DNA of 64,000 nt, from IMG/VR virus record IMGVR_UViG_3300049855_000474, positions 89,376 through 153,375 of that record; one strand, given 5' to 3'. Below the pieces are notes generated by a model. The model saw only the letters and a program-made list of their open reading frames with translations. It searched no databases and had not been told where the DNA came from. Positions 40,801 through 48,759 of the stretch are shown in pieces. Positions within the stretch are counted from its first letter, which is position 1; each line of letters starts with the position of its first letter. The DNA comes from a virus. The translations under genes were made by a program, and so were the position numbers.

Positions 40801-43100
40801 CAACAACCTATAAGCACTTTGCTGTACGTAATGGTGGCTGTATTATTGAAGCAGATATGCCCCTTGAAAACCAGGGATTGGTTTTAATTCAAGGTGTCAA
40901 TAATGATGAAGGGGGAAGCAATGGAGCTGGTAAGAGCACGCTTGGAGATCTACTAGCTAGTATAATCACAGGACGCACAGGAAAAAGGTCTGGGGAGAAA
41001 TCTTTCGTCAAAAAGAATGACTTACTCAATCTAAAGAACCCTCGTAATTTTCATACGCAACTCGCCTTCGACAAAGAGGGCGTTGAATACCTAGTAAACA
41101 ATTATCGAAAGCACCAAGATTGGGGTACACGAATAGAATTGTGGGTAGATGGTGAGGATAAGACTCCAACAACGGATATAGACGATGTCCAAGCTAAAAT
41201 TATGGAAATTTTAGACATCACGCCAGATGAGTTTTTCGGACAAACTTACCTATCCCAGCAGTACTCACATGCCTTAGTTCATGGAACACCCTCACAGAAA
41301 AAGAAGTTTCTATCCACTTATTTTGGACTGGAGCAAATAGATGCAGCAGCCAAGGTATCACAGAAGTTCGTCAATGGCATAGTTATACCCAACGAAGCTG
41401 AGCTTGATGACCTTCGTAGAGGATTAGAGCAACAGTTAAAGGATCTGCCACCAGAGAATGTCATCAATGACAATAAAAAAGCAGCGGATACTCTTCGCGG
41501 AGAATTGCAGCAAAGGATTCTAGACCTACGCTTCCAGGTAGAGCAACAGAAAAAAGCTAAACTTGTTGAGGAACAAAGCCAAGCTTGGGAACAAAAAGTA
41601 GCTGCTCTGGGTGTCTCTTTCACTGCTCCCGATATGTTCCAAGAAATAACAAATTGCACAAATCAGGCAACCCTCTTACAAAGAGAGATACAACGACTCA
41701 CGGAGGTGAGTACCATAAACAAACAGTTGGAACAGTTGGGGGTAGATACCACCCAATCCTATCAAGAAATTAGACAACAGATTGAAGAACATGAACTGAT
41801 TCTCAACAAAAAAGGAGAGGACGTAGCAAAGCTCAAAGTCCGAGCTATCAAGGAACAAGAGTTGGGTGCTCTCCCCAAAACAGAGAAAACCCTCAGGGAC
41901 CTAAGTTTAGAACTGATACAGGCTCAACTAGAAGCTAAGACGTATACAGCAAACCTGAATACTCTAGCCTCGGAAATAAACAAGCTATCTTTCAAAGGTA
42001 CCAAGTGCCCTACCTGCCTACGTGCTATCACAGAGGAAGAGCACAAAGAGATGCTCTCAACGAGGCAGCATAACCACAAGCAGTTACAAGAAGTAGTTAC
42101 TGACCTACAACAGCAGGTTAGAGATCTTCAATCTCTGTCTACGGCTAAAGAGCAAGCGATGCTCCTCGAGTACGAGTTGTCGTCCCTTCCCACTGGTGAC
42201 CACACGCAAGCGACAGAAGAACTTCAAAATATAAAAGCCACCAAAGTTACTTTACAAAAGCTGGCTGACGACCTGGTAAAAGTCACAGCATTGCAGGATC
42301 GTTTAGAGACGCTAGAAGCATCCAAGGATGCGAAAGTACTGGTAGAAGCTCACAATCTCCAGGAAGTTATAGTAACAACTACAAACAAAGCGACTGTATT
42401 ACGAAATGCTAGAGAATGGTTGTTGCAAAACGGTCAAACCAAATTTGATATGCACGCTCTCGGTATGGCACAAAGTGAACTTGACATCATTGAACGCAAG
42501 TTCACAGAAGCTAACGAAGCAGCAATAAACCAAGCAACGCTGCTTACTACGCGCAATAATACAGTGAAGCAAATTGGGGACATTGAACGAATTCTAGCTA
42601 AAAATAGCGAGGAAAAACGAAGAAAGCGCATTCTAGAAGTCATCAATGTTACAATTAATAGCATCAAGAAGGCGAAACTTAGCGAAGCTACTGGCATGTT
42701 GACCGGTGTACTGCCACACTACATAAGTCAGCTCTTCCCGTTAGGTGATGTCAGAATAGCAACACCAGAGAATGAAAACGAATTCGACTTATTCCTAGAT
42801 AAAGGGGATCAACAAATCCCACTATACTTGGTTAGTGGTGGTCAAGCTAAGCGAGTAGCTTTAGCGATATTTTTCGCTTTTGCCAAAATGGGAACAAAAA
42901 GCAGTAATATTTTACTCCTGGATGAAGCTGATAAAGACCTGGACCCTCTAGGCAGAGAAGCCCTCTACGAAGTTCTACAAGATTTGAAGTTCCCTAGTGT
43001 TTTCCTAACATCGCATAGCTCGGACCAACAAAAAAGTAAAAAATATGATCAAGTTTGGAAAATGGAAATGACTAATAGCGTATCAAGACTGATTCGATAA
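40797..43100 (+). CDS. sbcC: SbcC/gp46-like SMC-type ATPase
   Basis: 767 residues. Walker A SNGAGKST near residue 41-48; long coiled coils (about 190-390 and 420-630) around the zinc hook KCPTC (C404/C407); signature VSGGQAKRVALA and Walker B NILLLDEADKDLD at the C-terminus. With the SbcD-like subunit it resects and opens DNA ends for RecA loading. Confidence 0.92.
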   Translation: MTTTYKHFAVRNGGCIIEADMPLENQGLVLIQGVNNDEGGSNGAGKSTLGDLLASIITGRTGKRSGEKSFVKKNDLLNLKNPRNFHTQLAFDKEGVEYLVNNYRKHQDWGTRIELWVDGEDKTPTTDIDDVQAKIMEILDITPDEFFGQTYLSQQYSHALVHGTPSQKKKFLSTYFGLEQIDAAAKVSQKFVNGIVIPNEAELDDLRRGLEQQLKDLPPENVINDNKKAADTLRGELQQRILDLRFQVEQQKKAKLVEEQSQAWEQKVAALGVSFTAPDMFQEITNCTNQATLLQREIQRLTEVSTINKQLEQLGVDTTQSYQEIRQQIEEHELILNKKGEDVAKLKVRAIKEQELGALPKTEKTLRDLSLELIQAQLEAKTYTANLNTLASEINKLSFKGTKCPTCLRAITEEEHKEMLSTRQHNHKQLQEVVTDLQQQVRDLQSLSTAKEQAMLLEYELSSLPTGDHTQATEELQNIKATKVTLQKLADDLVKVTALQDRLETLEASKDAKVLVEAHNLQEVIVTTTNKATVLRNAREWLLQNGQTKFDMHALGMAQSELDIIERKFTEANEAAINQATLLTTRNNTVKQIGDIERILAKNSEEKRRKRILEVINVTINSIKKAKLSEATGMLTGVLPHYISQLFPLGDVRIATPENENEFDLFLDKGDQQIPLYLVSGGQAKRVALAIFFAFAKMGTKSSNILLLDEADKDLDPLGREALYEVLQDLKFPSVFLTSHSSDQQKSKKYDQVWKMEMTNSVSRLIR

Positions 43101-43123
43101 CCCTTTACGGAGAATAGCAACTT

Positions 43124-43945
43124 ATGTCAAAATTAGTAGGATTAGCGTTTACATCCCCAGGTCTCGCAGTTTGTGTTATAGACCGAGAAAAGTACAGAGT
43201 TTGCTACCACGATCAGTCCACCGCAGCGGACTTCCGCCTATTTCTGCAACAGAAAGATGATAGGAAGCCGGTGGTCTTTGTGACATCGGCTCGTGTATTG
43301 GCTGAAATTCAACCAATGGGAGAAGGCACAGTAGAGAGTTACGTTCTATTCAGTGATCCTGCTATTCTCACCGAAATCAAAGGAATTCACCTGCCAGATA
43401 TTACAGGAGAAGCAGCGGGAGGATGGACTAGAGTAAATATTACCCCAGACGAGTTTAATGCTATACTTGATAAGGGGGCGACTGAAACCTTTGAAGTCAC
43501 AGAAAAAGCACTCACCGCAAGTGGGGACTTAACTAAAGGTATTACTTTTAAAGAATTGGTGGAAGCTGTCGAAGCCTCCTATAGAGAGTTGGGTAAAGAT
43601 TCTACCGACATGGTTCTTCAGGCTTGTCGTTATGTGACAAAACTAATCAGCAAGAAAACATGGGTATCATCAGCCCGAAAACCTGCTCTAAACGCAGGAA
43701 TAAGCGTAAAAGTGCTAGCGGAACTTGAGAAATCTATTGAAACAGACAAAGCCGCTGAGGAGCTTTGGCGCGCTTTTTATGAATTGGCAACCAATGGCAC
43801 GGATAGCCAAAAGATCCTGACGAACTATGCAGTGACTAAGGACGATATCGACCTTCTCGTGAATAAACTAAAACCAGGACAAGGGCAGACCTTCGATTTC
43901 ACAGCTGTTCCGGGTGCGGCTAAGAAAAAGAAGAAATCGTCTTGA
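43124..43945 (+). CDS. Unknown protein, 273 residues
   Basis: ATG with ACGGAGAA upstream. The first 40 residues (KLVGLAFTSPGLAVCVIDRE) form a strand pair; the middle is helical and acidic; the C-terminus is GAAKKKKKSS. No motif found. Its stop region contains TTGACA (43942-43947), 16 bases before TAGTGT, a weak promoter candidate for the next gene. Confidence 0.7.
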   Translation: MSKLVGLAFTSPGLAVCVIDREKYRVCYHDQSTAADFRLFLQQKDDRKPVVFVTSARVLAEIQPMGEGTVESYVLFSDPAILTEIKGIHLPDITGEAAGGWTRVNITPDEFNAILDKGATETFEVTEKALTASGDLTKGITFKELVEAVEASYRELGKDSTDMVLQACRYVTKLISKKTWVSSARKPALNAGISVKVLAELEKSIETDKAAEELWRAFYELATNGTDSQKILTNYAVTKDDIDLLVNKLKPGQGQTFDFTAVPGAAKKKKKSS

Positions 43946-44008
43946 CACGAGCCTAAAAGGCTTTAGTGTAAGCAAGTCAATCTCAGTCTCAGCAAAAGGA
44001 TTAGTACA

Positions 44009-44746
44009 ATGACCAAATTAAATCAAATTTTAGCGATAGAAAAAGGCGAGAAGAACAAGAGCTTCAAGCAACTTACTGACTTGCACCACAAGTCGGAAAA
44101 GGCGGAGCTTTACGAGGGTAGGGTTCGTACCTATACCCCAGCTGCTGAGGATGGCGAGCAGCTCCCACCCGAGACGCAGGTCGTGCAGCAGAATGCTGAT
44201 GACGTTCTTAGCCAGTTCCAGAATATCCTGGTGCCTCTTTGGGATATTACAGCAACTAAGGACTATACTAACGGACAGTCCGGTTATGCTGACATCGTGG
44301 TGAATGGTCGTACTCTTCTCACCAAGGTTCCAGTAAGTTATCTTCTCTTTCTGGAGAAGCAGTTGGCGGATGTCGAGACCTTCATTTCCAAGATCCCTAC
44401 CTTGGATGCTTCCCAGAAGTGGTCTTTTGATGAGAATCAGAAGTGCCATGCCACGGAGAAGACTTGGCAGAATCGAGCCAAGAAGGTTCTGAAGAATCAT
44501 GTAAAGTCAGTAGCAACTGATAAGCATCCGGCACAGGTCGATGTGTATAACGAGGACATCGTCATCGGTAGGTACGAGTCTATTCGTTTCTCTGGTGCTG
44601 TTTCAGTCAGCAAGAAGGAAATGCTCCTTAGTCGCGTTCGAGAGTTGAAGAACGCAGTTCTATTCGCCCGAGAACAAGCCAACTCGGTCGATGCCTCAAA
44701 GCAGGAAGTAGCGAAGGTTCTCTTCGGTTTCGTCCTGAACGGCTAA
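44009..44746 (+). CDS. DUF7873-like abundant protein
   Basis: 245 residues, ATG with AAAAGGA upstream. Helical, Lys-rich. The pattern LNQILAIEKG, then VRTYTPAAEDGEQLPPE, then LFLEKQLADVETFISKIPTL fits what I recall as DUF7873, a conserved phage family without known role. The codons strongly favour C/G endings, unlike flanking genes, suggesting high expression. It is followed by a terminator-like hairpin and the tRNA region. Confidence 0.75.
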   Translation: MTKLNQILAIEKGEKNKSFKQLTDLHHKSEKAELYEGRVRTYTPAAEDGEQLPPETQVVQQNADDVLSQFQNILVPLWDITATKDYTNGQSGYADIVVNGRTLLTKVPVSYLLFLEKQLADVETFISKIPTLDASQKWSFDENQKCHATEKTWQNRAKKVLKNHVKSVATDKHPAQVDVYNEDIVIGRYESIRFSGAVSVSKKEMLLSRVRELKNAVLFAREQANSVDASKQEVAKVLFGFVLNG

Positions 44747-44751
44747 AGCTT

Positions 44752-44775
44752 CACAGTTCCTTGTGAACTGTGTTT
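44752..44775 (+). terminator. Terminator-like hairpin
   Basis: CACAGTTC and GAACTGTG, 8 bp, 5-base loop, followed by TTT. It lies 5 bases after the stop of the abundant gene. The U-run is short, so read-through into the tRNA region is likely. Confidence 0.6.
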
Positions 44776-44821
44776 GGAGACAAACTTAATCTCTTAGTAA
44801 CGATCAATCTGATATCCTTCC

Positions 44822-44933
44822 TTGTCCCGTAGGCAACTACTTGCAGGTTCAAGTCCTGCCCCTCTGACTGAGAATTCCTTATCTAAATAATGAATTTTGA
44901 GTCAGAGGGTGGCGAAATGGCAAACGCAGGCAA
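44822..44933 (+). tRNA. Circularly permuted tRNA-like gene A (Leu-type)
   Basis: Halves are in reversed order. First the 3' half: anticodon-stem strand TTGTC (44822-44826), a variable arm with a GTAG/CTAC stem and GCAA loop, T-arm GCAGG-TTCAAGT-CCTGC (44843-44859), acceptor CCCTCTG (44860-44866) and discriminator A. After a 36-base spacer comes the 5' half: acceptor CAGAGGG (44903-44909), TG, D-arm GCG-AAATGGCAAA-CGC with the GG pair, A26, and GGCAA (44929-44933). Acceptor pairs 7/7; anticodon stem pairs 5/5 (one G-U). The D-arm, long variable arm and A73 point to leucine. CCA is not encoded. The anticodon cannot be read because the join is unknown. Confidence 0.75.
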
Positions 44934-45003
44934 CAGGTAATAAAACTATTCTCCCAAGCTCTTAAACCGCTACTATTGTGATCTCTCTCTTCTGGTATCT
45001 CCT

Positions 45004-45114
45004 GCTAAAGATGATGGTGCGAATCCATCTCCCTAAGCAGAGTTTCTAAGTTCTACCTCATAGGTAATAACTCGGTGATTCTGCTTAGGGATGGCCCAAC
45101 AGCAAGGCGTTAGC
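45004..45114 (+). tRNA. Circularly permuted tRNA-like gene B (short variable loop, G73)
   Basis: 3' half first: anticodon-stem strand GCTAA (45004-45008), variable loop AGAT, T-arm GATGG-TGCGAAT-CCATC (45013-45029), acceptor TCCCTAA (45030-45036), discriminator G. After a 48-base spacer comes the 5' half: acceptor TTAGGGA (45085-45091), TG, D-arm with GCC/GGC, G26, TTAGC (45110-45114). Acceptor 7/7 and anticodon stem 5/5 Watson-Crick. The acceptor pairing continues 5 bp past the tRNA ends (CTGC/GCAG and more). Oddities: G instead of T at position 55 and no GG in the D-loop. G73 fits Glu or Gln among others. If all loop bases came from the 3' half, U33 would be 44998, but the anticodon is not certain. 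Confidence 0.7.
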
Positions 45115-45176
45115 ACTAAAACTAAGGACCAGAATTAAACGTCGTTCACATGCCGTAAACAGTAGTAAAAAATCCA

Positions 45177-45211
45177 GCCGGGCAGCAGGCTTCGCTGCCC
45201 GGCATTTTTAT
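45177..45211 (+). terminator. Rho-independent terminator after the tRNA region
   Basis: GCCGGGCAGC and GCTGCCCGGC form a 10-bp GC-rich stem with a 7-base loop, followed by ATTTTTATTT. It closes the tRNA transcript and precedes the ligase gene. Confidence 0.92.
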
Positions 45212-45231
45212 TTAAAGAACAAAGGAAAGTT

Positions 45232-46569
45232 ATGACTACGACAAAAGCTTTTGAAGTACTTGATAGACTCGCCCAGATGTCTGGACGTAACGAGAAAATT
45301 GCTCTTCTGGAGGAGAATAGGGACAATACAACTCTCCAGAATATCCTCAGGTGGGCATACAATGGGGATAAGTATCATGTGCATACAGAGGTCGTGGTCG
45401 CTCTTGCAAACAACAATTCAGAAGAAGTACGGGTCAGTAACCTAGTTGCTTTTGATGCGCTACTGACTCGATTGAAGAATAGAGAAGTAACGGGAGGCAA
45501 AGCGGAACAAGAAGTGCAGCAATTGTTCACTGCCTTTGATAGCTCTGAGAGCAAGTGGTACCTACGGGTAATGAAGCACGACCTGAGGACTGGGTTCACC
45601 AAAGGAACGGTCACCAAGGTATTCGGCAAGGATTTCTGGGGCTCTAGTGCCACAGAGAGTAACTCCTACGGTTTCCCCGGCGTGATGCTCGCTGAGAAGT
45701 GGGACAAGCACAAGTCCAAGTACATGTTCAAGGAGTTCTACGTAGAACCAAAGTACGATGGCTACAGGCTAGTGGCTGTTGTCGACAATGGACAAGTTAC
45801 CTTCTATTCTCGGCAGGGGAAGTCAGAGCCATACACCACAAATTTGACCCATGTTGCCCAGCAAATTGTGGAAGCAGGGTTCGATAATTGTATGGTTGAC
45901 GGCGAGATTATGAAGGATTCGTGGAACGGGACCTCCGTGGTCAAAAAGAAGAAGATGTCAACAGAGGACCGTGAAAACCTAGCTAAAGTCACTTTCACTG
46001 CTTTTGATTACATTGATTTTGCGATCTATAGTACAGGAGATGACAGCTACACAGTGCCTTTTCACGAGCGACGAAGTCAGCTGGAAGACGTTCTAGCCGA
46101 GAGTAACTATACAAACCTGAAAATCACGGATAGTTTCAAGGTTAAATCAGAGGAAGAGGCTTTCGATCACCACGCCAGGTTCCGGAAAGAAGGAAAAGAA
46201 GGCACTATGGTCAAAGACCCTAACGGTCATTACATGTTCAATGATCGAAACCATTTCTGGGTCAAGATCAAGCCGGTCCACTCTATCGATGCTAAAATTA
46301 TAGATTTTCAACCAGGCGAAGCCGGAAAGAAAAATGAGCATCGCCTAGGCGCTATCATCTGCCAGGATGCTAAAGGCATTAAATATAAGTGCGGACAAGG
46401 TTTTGAGGATTTAGATCGGGATTACATCTGGGAGAACCGCGCTAAGCTACTGGGAGCTATTATCGAGATGGAAGCTCAAGATGAAACCAACTCAAAAACA
46501 GGACCGGTAGCTACTGCCAGGAATGCTGTGTTCCTTCGAATTCGCGAGGATCGAGAAGGCATTCTGTAG
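45232..46569 (+). CDS. ATP-dependent DNA ligase
   Basis: 445 residues, ATG with AAAGGAAAG upstream. Nucleotidyltransferase motif I is EPKYDGYR with the adenylated K174; motif III DNCMVDGEI; motif IV EGTMVKDP; motif V WVKIKP. An N-terminal helical domain of the ligase A_N type precedes it and an OB-fold follows (IGAKNEHRLGAII region). Seals nicks during phage replication. Confidence 0.93.
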   Translation: MTTTKAFEVLDRLAQMSGRNEKIALLEENRDNTTLQNILRWAYNGDKYHVHTEVVVALANNNSEEVRVSNLVAFDALLTRLKNREVTGGKAEQEVQQLFTAFDSSESKWYLRVMKHDLRTGFTKGTVTKVFGKDFWGSSATESNSYGFPGVMLAEKWDKHKSKYMFKEFYVEPKYDGYRLVAVVDNGQVTFYSRQGKSEPYTTNLTHVAQQIVEAGFDNCMVDGEIMKDSWNGTSVVKKKKMSTEDRENLAKVTFTAFDYIDFAIYSTGDDSYTVPFHERRSQLEDVLAESNYTNLKITDSFKVKSEEEAFDHHARFRKEGKEGTMVKDPNGHYMFNDRNHFWVKIKPVHSIDAKIIDFQPGEAGKKNEHRLGAIICQDAKGIKYKCGQGFEDLDRDYIWENRAKLLGAIIEMEAQDETNSKTGPVATARNAVFLRIREDREGIL

Positions 46570-46581
46570 CAAAGCTTCTCC

Positions 46582-46610
46582 TTGAAAAGTTGAACAGCTT
46601 AAGGTAGAAT
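46582..46610 (+). promoter_or_regulatory. Sigma-70-type promoter
   Basis: TTGAAA (46582-46587), 17-base spacer, TAGAAT (46605-46610), in the 63-base gap after the ligase. Expected start about 46617, 16 bases before the GTG of the next gene. Confidence 0.55.
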
Positions 46611-46632
46611 ACAGATAACAAAGAAGGTTCAA

Positions 46633-47028
46633 GTGTCAGAAGACAAGTTTATCGAAGCTATTCGAAGACAAAAAGAAGCTGGTAAAATTCACATCAATAG
46701 CCTGGAAGTAGATGATGTGATTGTTGCAGAGACCTTGCATTCGCGATATGTCATAAAGATCGCAGAACTTTCAGACACCTACCATAGGCTGGAGGTTTCC
46801 AGTAATAACAAAAAATACCCAGGACCCTACACAGAGACTAGACTTAGTGGTACTACTCTCGCACCTGGTACTTCCACCATCTGCCCCGAGCATTTAGCTA
46901 TCGGCGGGAGCCTGGAACTTGTAATAGTATTAGATGCTGAGAGGGTTAAGGTCCTAACTACTTCCGAAGTAAAAAGAATTGCCGTCAATGGGGTTCAGAT
47001 TCTACCCGTAGTAGAAGCACAAGCCTAA
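46633..47028 (+). CDS. Unknown protein, 131 residues
   Basis: GTG start with AGAAGG upstream. A beta-rich core (VDDVIVAETLHSRYVIKIAE ...) with ICPEHLAIGGSLELVIV; an OB- or SH3-like small barrel is possible. No family recognised. First gene after a likely promoter. Confidence 0.65.
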   Translation: MSEDKFIEAIRRQKEAGKIHINSLEVDDVIVAETLHSRYVIKIAELSDTYHRLEVSSNNKKYPGPYTETRLSGTTLAPGTSTICPEHLAIGGSLELVIVLDAERVKVLTTSEVKRIAVNGVQILPVVEAQA

Positions 47029-47063
47029 GAGGAATTACCCGGTATTTATAGGAGGAGATTAAA

Positions 47064-47330
47064 ATGGATAGAGCTTGGGAATTGCTAGGTTTAGCAGTGG
47101 TAGCGTCAATAGTTATAGTGTTTTTAAATATTGCTTATCAACTAAGCACAGCATCAGGGAAAATTGACTTCTGTCACGTAACCGAACATATATATGAAAA
47201 ATCAGAGCCATACCAATTAATAGGTCACCGAAGCTGGCGTCCTGATTTGGTACTAGCCGCTACCTCTACCTATGAACAGGCTGTCGAAAAGGCTAAAGTT
47301 ATAAGTTGTCCAATTAAGGTAGGACCATGA
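47064..47330 (+). CDS. Single-pass membrane protein, 88 residues
   Basis: ATG with AGGAGG at a good distance. Residues 7-28 are hydrophobic (LLGLAVVASIVIVFLNIAYQ), then a polar domain with two cysteines (IDFCHVTEH, VISCPIKVG). N-in, C-out orientation likely; function unknown. Confidence 0.65.
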   Translation: MDRAWELLGLAVVASIVIVFLNIAYQLSTASGKIDFCHVTEHIYEKSEPYQLIGHRSWRPDLVLAATSTYEQAVEKAKVISCPIKVGP

Positions 47331-47527
47331 GTAGCTGTTGTCGAGCCCAACAAAAAGACCCTAATCTAGAGTTTTTCGAACTCGTAGAAAAGCTCACTTT
47401 TGCACTGGCGAACCGTACAGAGGAAGATCTAAAAGCCGATCGTGACAGCAATATCCGATGGTCTAAGTACCAGGCTCTACAGCGACAGCTGTGGGATATG
47501 GAGACCATGGTAGGAAAAGAACTATGA
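47327..47527 (+). CDS. Small helical protein, 66 residues
   Basis: ATG overlaps the previous TGA (ATGA). Starts MSSCCRAQQKDP; helical and charged after that. Its TGA overlaps the exonuclease ATG. Unknown function. Confidence 0.6.
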   Translation: MSSCCRAQQKDPNLEFFELVEKLTFALANRTEEDLKADRDSNIRWSKYQALQRQLWDMETMVGKEL

Positions 47528-48381
47528 TGCAAATGAAAGCACTGTTCCCTAGCTTCATTCTGATCGACTTCAAGAACACGGTCATGCGCGCCTGGCACGC
47601 AGGACAAAGCGGGGATCAAGAAGACGCTAAGCGTTCTGATGGCTACCCTAGTGGGCATGTCCTAAGGTTCTTCAGGATGATTCACAAGCTGAAGAAGGAG
47701 TGCGGGGGTGGTCAACTTGTCTTCTGTATGGAGGGTGGAGAGACTCGACGCTATGAGCTGCTTCCTACCTACAAGGAAGGTCGAAGTAAGCCAGATTTCG
47801 ATCCAGCTCCTGATGTAGTGAAGATGATCCAGCTCATGAAATGCAAAGTTGTAACACCTGTCTCAGCTGAGGCGGATGATGCGATTGCAACTTTCGTGGC
47901 TACTAACAAAGGTGGAAAGCACTTTATTGTCAGTGTTGATAAGGATTTGTGGTCTCTTTTAGGTGGAAAAGTACGAATCCTTAGCGCTCAAAATGAGATC
48001 ACTGAGGCAAAGGTACTGAAGACCTTCGGCGTCAAACCCTCAGGAGTTGCCCTAGCTAAGGCTCTTGTAGGTGATGCTAGCGACAAGATACCGAAGGTAC
48101 CTTACCTACTCTGGAAAGACATAGCCAGTGCCATGGAGACGGCTCTTACCCCCGAAGATCTGTACAACCAGATAGACAAGATACCACCAAAAACAGCTAC
48201 CAAACTACTTGAATACAAGGAACAAGTAGAAAAAATGTTCGAGGTAGTCAGTCTAAGGAAAGACTGCGAGTTGCTAATAGATGAGAGACCGGGCAACTCG
48301 GAAGAAATGAAGGCTTTCCTAGAGTCATTCGAATGTGCTAGTCTAATACCATTGATATCAACACTAACCGAAGCAATGTGA
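47524..48381 (+). CDS. FEN-type 5'-3' exonuclease
   Basis: 285 residues from ATG 47524. PIN/FEN nuclease with acidic clusters in ILIDFKNTV, SAEADDAIATF, VSVDKDLWSLL and LVGDASDKIPKV. The last is the helix-hairpin-helix entry of T5/T7-type flap nucleases. Removes RNA primers and flaps before ligation; the ligase is two kilobases upstream. Confidence 0.88.
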   Translation: MMQMKALFPSFILIDFKNTVMRAWHAGQSGDQEDAKRSDGYPSGHVLRFFRMIHKLKKECGGGQLVFCMEGGETRRYELLPTYKEGRSKPDFDPAPDVVKMIQLMKCKVVTPVSAEADDAIATFVATNKGGKHFIVSVDKDLWSLLGGKVRILSAQNEITEAKVLKTFGVKPSGVALAKALVGDASDKIPKVPYLLWKDIASAMETALTPEDLYNQIDKIPPKTATKLLEYKEQVEKMFEVVSLRKDCELLIDERPGNSEEMKAFLESFECASLIPLISTLTEAM

Positions 48382-48395
48382 GGAATACGTAATAT

Positions 48396-48683
48396 ATGGA
48401 ACTACAGATGCGTAAGCAATTGTTTGATGAGACTGTAAGGGACTTAGTCGAACATATTGTCGAGGAGTTAATCAACGATCCCAATGGCGATCTTGTCTAT
48501 ACGTCATGCAAGATGACGGAAAAAGACGTAGAGTTGACCGTTTGGGTACCAGAAGCCGAAGTACCCAAGATCTTTGGGAACGCTAACGGAGACCTACTAG
48601 CGGCTATCAAGAAGCTTGTCTTCAAGGTTGCAAACCAGCACGGGTTTTATGTGGTGTTGAAGGTTTCAGGCTACGAGCAGTAA
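48396..48683 (+). CDS. Unknown protein, 95 residues
   Basis: ATG start. N-terminal helix, then strands (LVYTSCKMTEKDVELTVWV) and a helix. No motif. A hairpin follows before the helicase. Confidence 0.65.
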   Translation: MELQMRKQLFDETVRDLVEHIVEELINDPNGDLVYTSCKMTEKDVELTVWVPEAEVPKIFGNANGDLLAAIKKLVFKVANQHGFYVVLKVSGYEQ

Positions 48684-48710
48684 TAGTTCGGTAGCTAGAC
48701 CACACCAGTT

Positions 48711-48738
48711 ACAGGGTCCTTTTCGATAGGAACCCTGT
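48711..48738 (+). terminator. Hairpin before the helicase gene
   Basis: ACAGGGTCC pairs with GGAACCCTGT (9 bp, one bulged A). No T-run follows, so it may be an attenuator or processing hairpin rather than a true terminator. Confidence 0.4.
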
Positions 48739-48759
48739 AAATGCTCTTTAAGCACCCCT

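Noticed and set aside
41318-41659. Leftward frame inside the SbcC-like gene
   Set aside because: Antisense shadow of a coding coiled coil, Ser/Cys/Arg-rich, no start signals.
43942-43969. TTGACA with TAGTGT at 16 bases as promoter for the abundant gene at 44009
   Set aside because: The -10 match is poor and TTGACA overlaps a stop codon; mentioned only in the gene note.
44822-45114. Normal-order tRNA made of 5' half A and 3' half B with an intron between
   Set aside because: Acceptor CAGAGGG does not pair with TCCCTAA and GGCAA does not pair with GCTAA; each half pairs perfectly only with its own permuted partner.
44822-45114. Two-piece tmRNA, which is also permuted
   Set aside because: Each unit has a closed D-arm, variable region and 5-bp anticodon stem at tRNA spacing, and no tag-peptide frame.
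44747-45231. Permuted group I intron around each tRNA
   Set aside because: The flanks between tRNA A and B (70 bases) and at the ends are too short to hold intron halves with P3-P8.
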